The position numbers were made by a program, and so were the translations under genes. From NCBI RefSeq assembly GCF_000317615.1, contig NC_019780.1, positions 2,873,840 to 2,937,839 of the forward strand: 64,000 nt of DNA, in the 5' to 3' direction. Below the pieces are notes generated by a model. It ran no database searches. It was not told the origin of the DNA and saw nothing but the letters and a program-made list of their open reading frames with translations. Below, piece by piece: positions 63,895 to 64,000 of this stretch (positions are counted from its first letter, which is position 1; each line of letters opens with the position of its first letter). The DNA is from Dactylococcopsis salina PCC 8305. Its GTDB lineage: Bacteria; Cyanobacteriota; Cyanobacteriia; Cyanobacteriales; Rubidibacteraceae.

Positions 63895-64000
63895 ATGCGT
63901 GCAGTGCTAATGGCTGGAGGTTCGGGAACCCGACTACGACCCCTAACTTGCGACCTGCCGAAACCAATGGTACCGGTTCTCAACCGTCCGATGGCAGAAC
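63895..64000 (+). CDS. Sugar-nucleotide transferase, probably mannose-1-phosphate guanylyltransferase (N-terminal 35 residues, cut by window edge)
   Basis: [20 protein letters not shown] followed by [13 protein letters not shown] is the nucleotide-binding start of the NTP-transferase family (GGxGTRLxPLT, then PKPMVPV). The spelling matches the cyanobacterial long proteins that join a GDP-mannose pyrophosphorylase-like domain to a phosphomannomutase-like domain, but only 35 residues are visible, so the exact sugar is uncertain. The product would feed exopolysaccharide or glycan synthesis. A perfect AAGGAGG precedes ATG 63895. Confidence 0.85.
   Translation, partial: MRAVLMAGGSGTRLRPLTCDLPKPMVPVLNRPMAE

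Overview
The window comes from a cyanobacterium. The evidence is ndhO (cyanobacterial NDH-1 subunit O), a Calvin-cycle-type class II aldolase, a TIGR02450 Trp-rich protein, a DUF1997 protein, very many HIP1 octamers (GCGATCGC) and heptameric short tandem repeats. The strongly acidic secreted proteins would fit a halotolerant unicellular lineage such as Halothece/Dactylococcopsis, but that placement is a guess.

Region 1 (1-50.7 kb) is an accessory island. It holds the 3' end of one RTX/cadherin protein, then six giant or large multidomain extracellular proteins on the + strand. Five of these (6.6-13.1, 15.6-23.4, 23.9-34.9, 35.3-45.5 and 45.6-50.7 kb) end in the same architecture: five PPC-like domains, a tandem-95/cadherin-like domain, two cohesin-like domains, a CARDB-like domain and a dockerin-like EF-hand pair. 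Four proteins (4.4, 15.6, 23.9 and 35.3 kb) start with a zincin-like domain whose HExGHxxD motif reads EExGHxxD. None shows a clear signal peptide, so type I secretion is inferred. Cohesin-like and dockerin-like modules on the same chains suggest a self-assembling, calcium-dependent cell-surface or matrix scaffold. The copies arose by segmental duplication: the last ~2.4 kb of three genes is almost identical, and one gene (15.6-23.4 kb) is split by a one-base insertion at about 17199. Between the adhesins lie remnants of an Rpn/PDDEXK-like gene family, one intact copy (13.86-14.81 kb), tandem repeats, a MITE, and copied 3' fragments of the membrane-protein gene that now lies at 50.9 kb. Several rearrangement joints fall on HIP1 palindromes.

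Region 2 (50.8-64 kb) is ordinary chromosomal backbone: an LPG-synthase-TM/UPF0104 membrane protein, an orphan HicB, a DUF1997 protein, rimO, a small conserved protein, a universal stress protein, a lone TnpB element, def, a small membrane protein, divergent class II and class I fructose-bisphosphate aldolases, scpB, a TIGR02450 protein, a GST-like protein, a broken response-regulator/PP2C phosphatase, ndhO, and the first 106 bases of a sugar-nucleotide transferase. Small palindromic repeats and a ~100-bp MITE with 12-bp terminal inverted repeats are scattered between these genes and often abut or supply stop codons.

No rRNA, tRNA or CRISPR array was seen.
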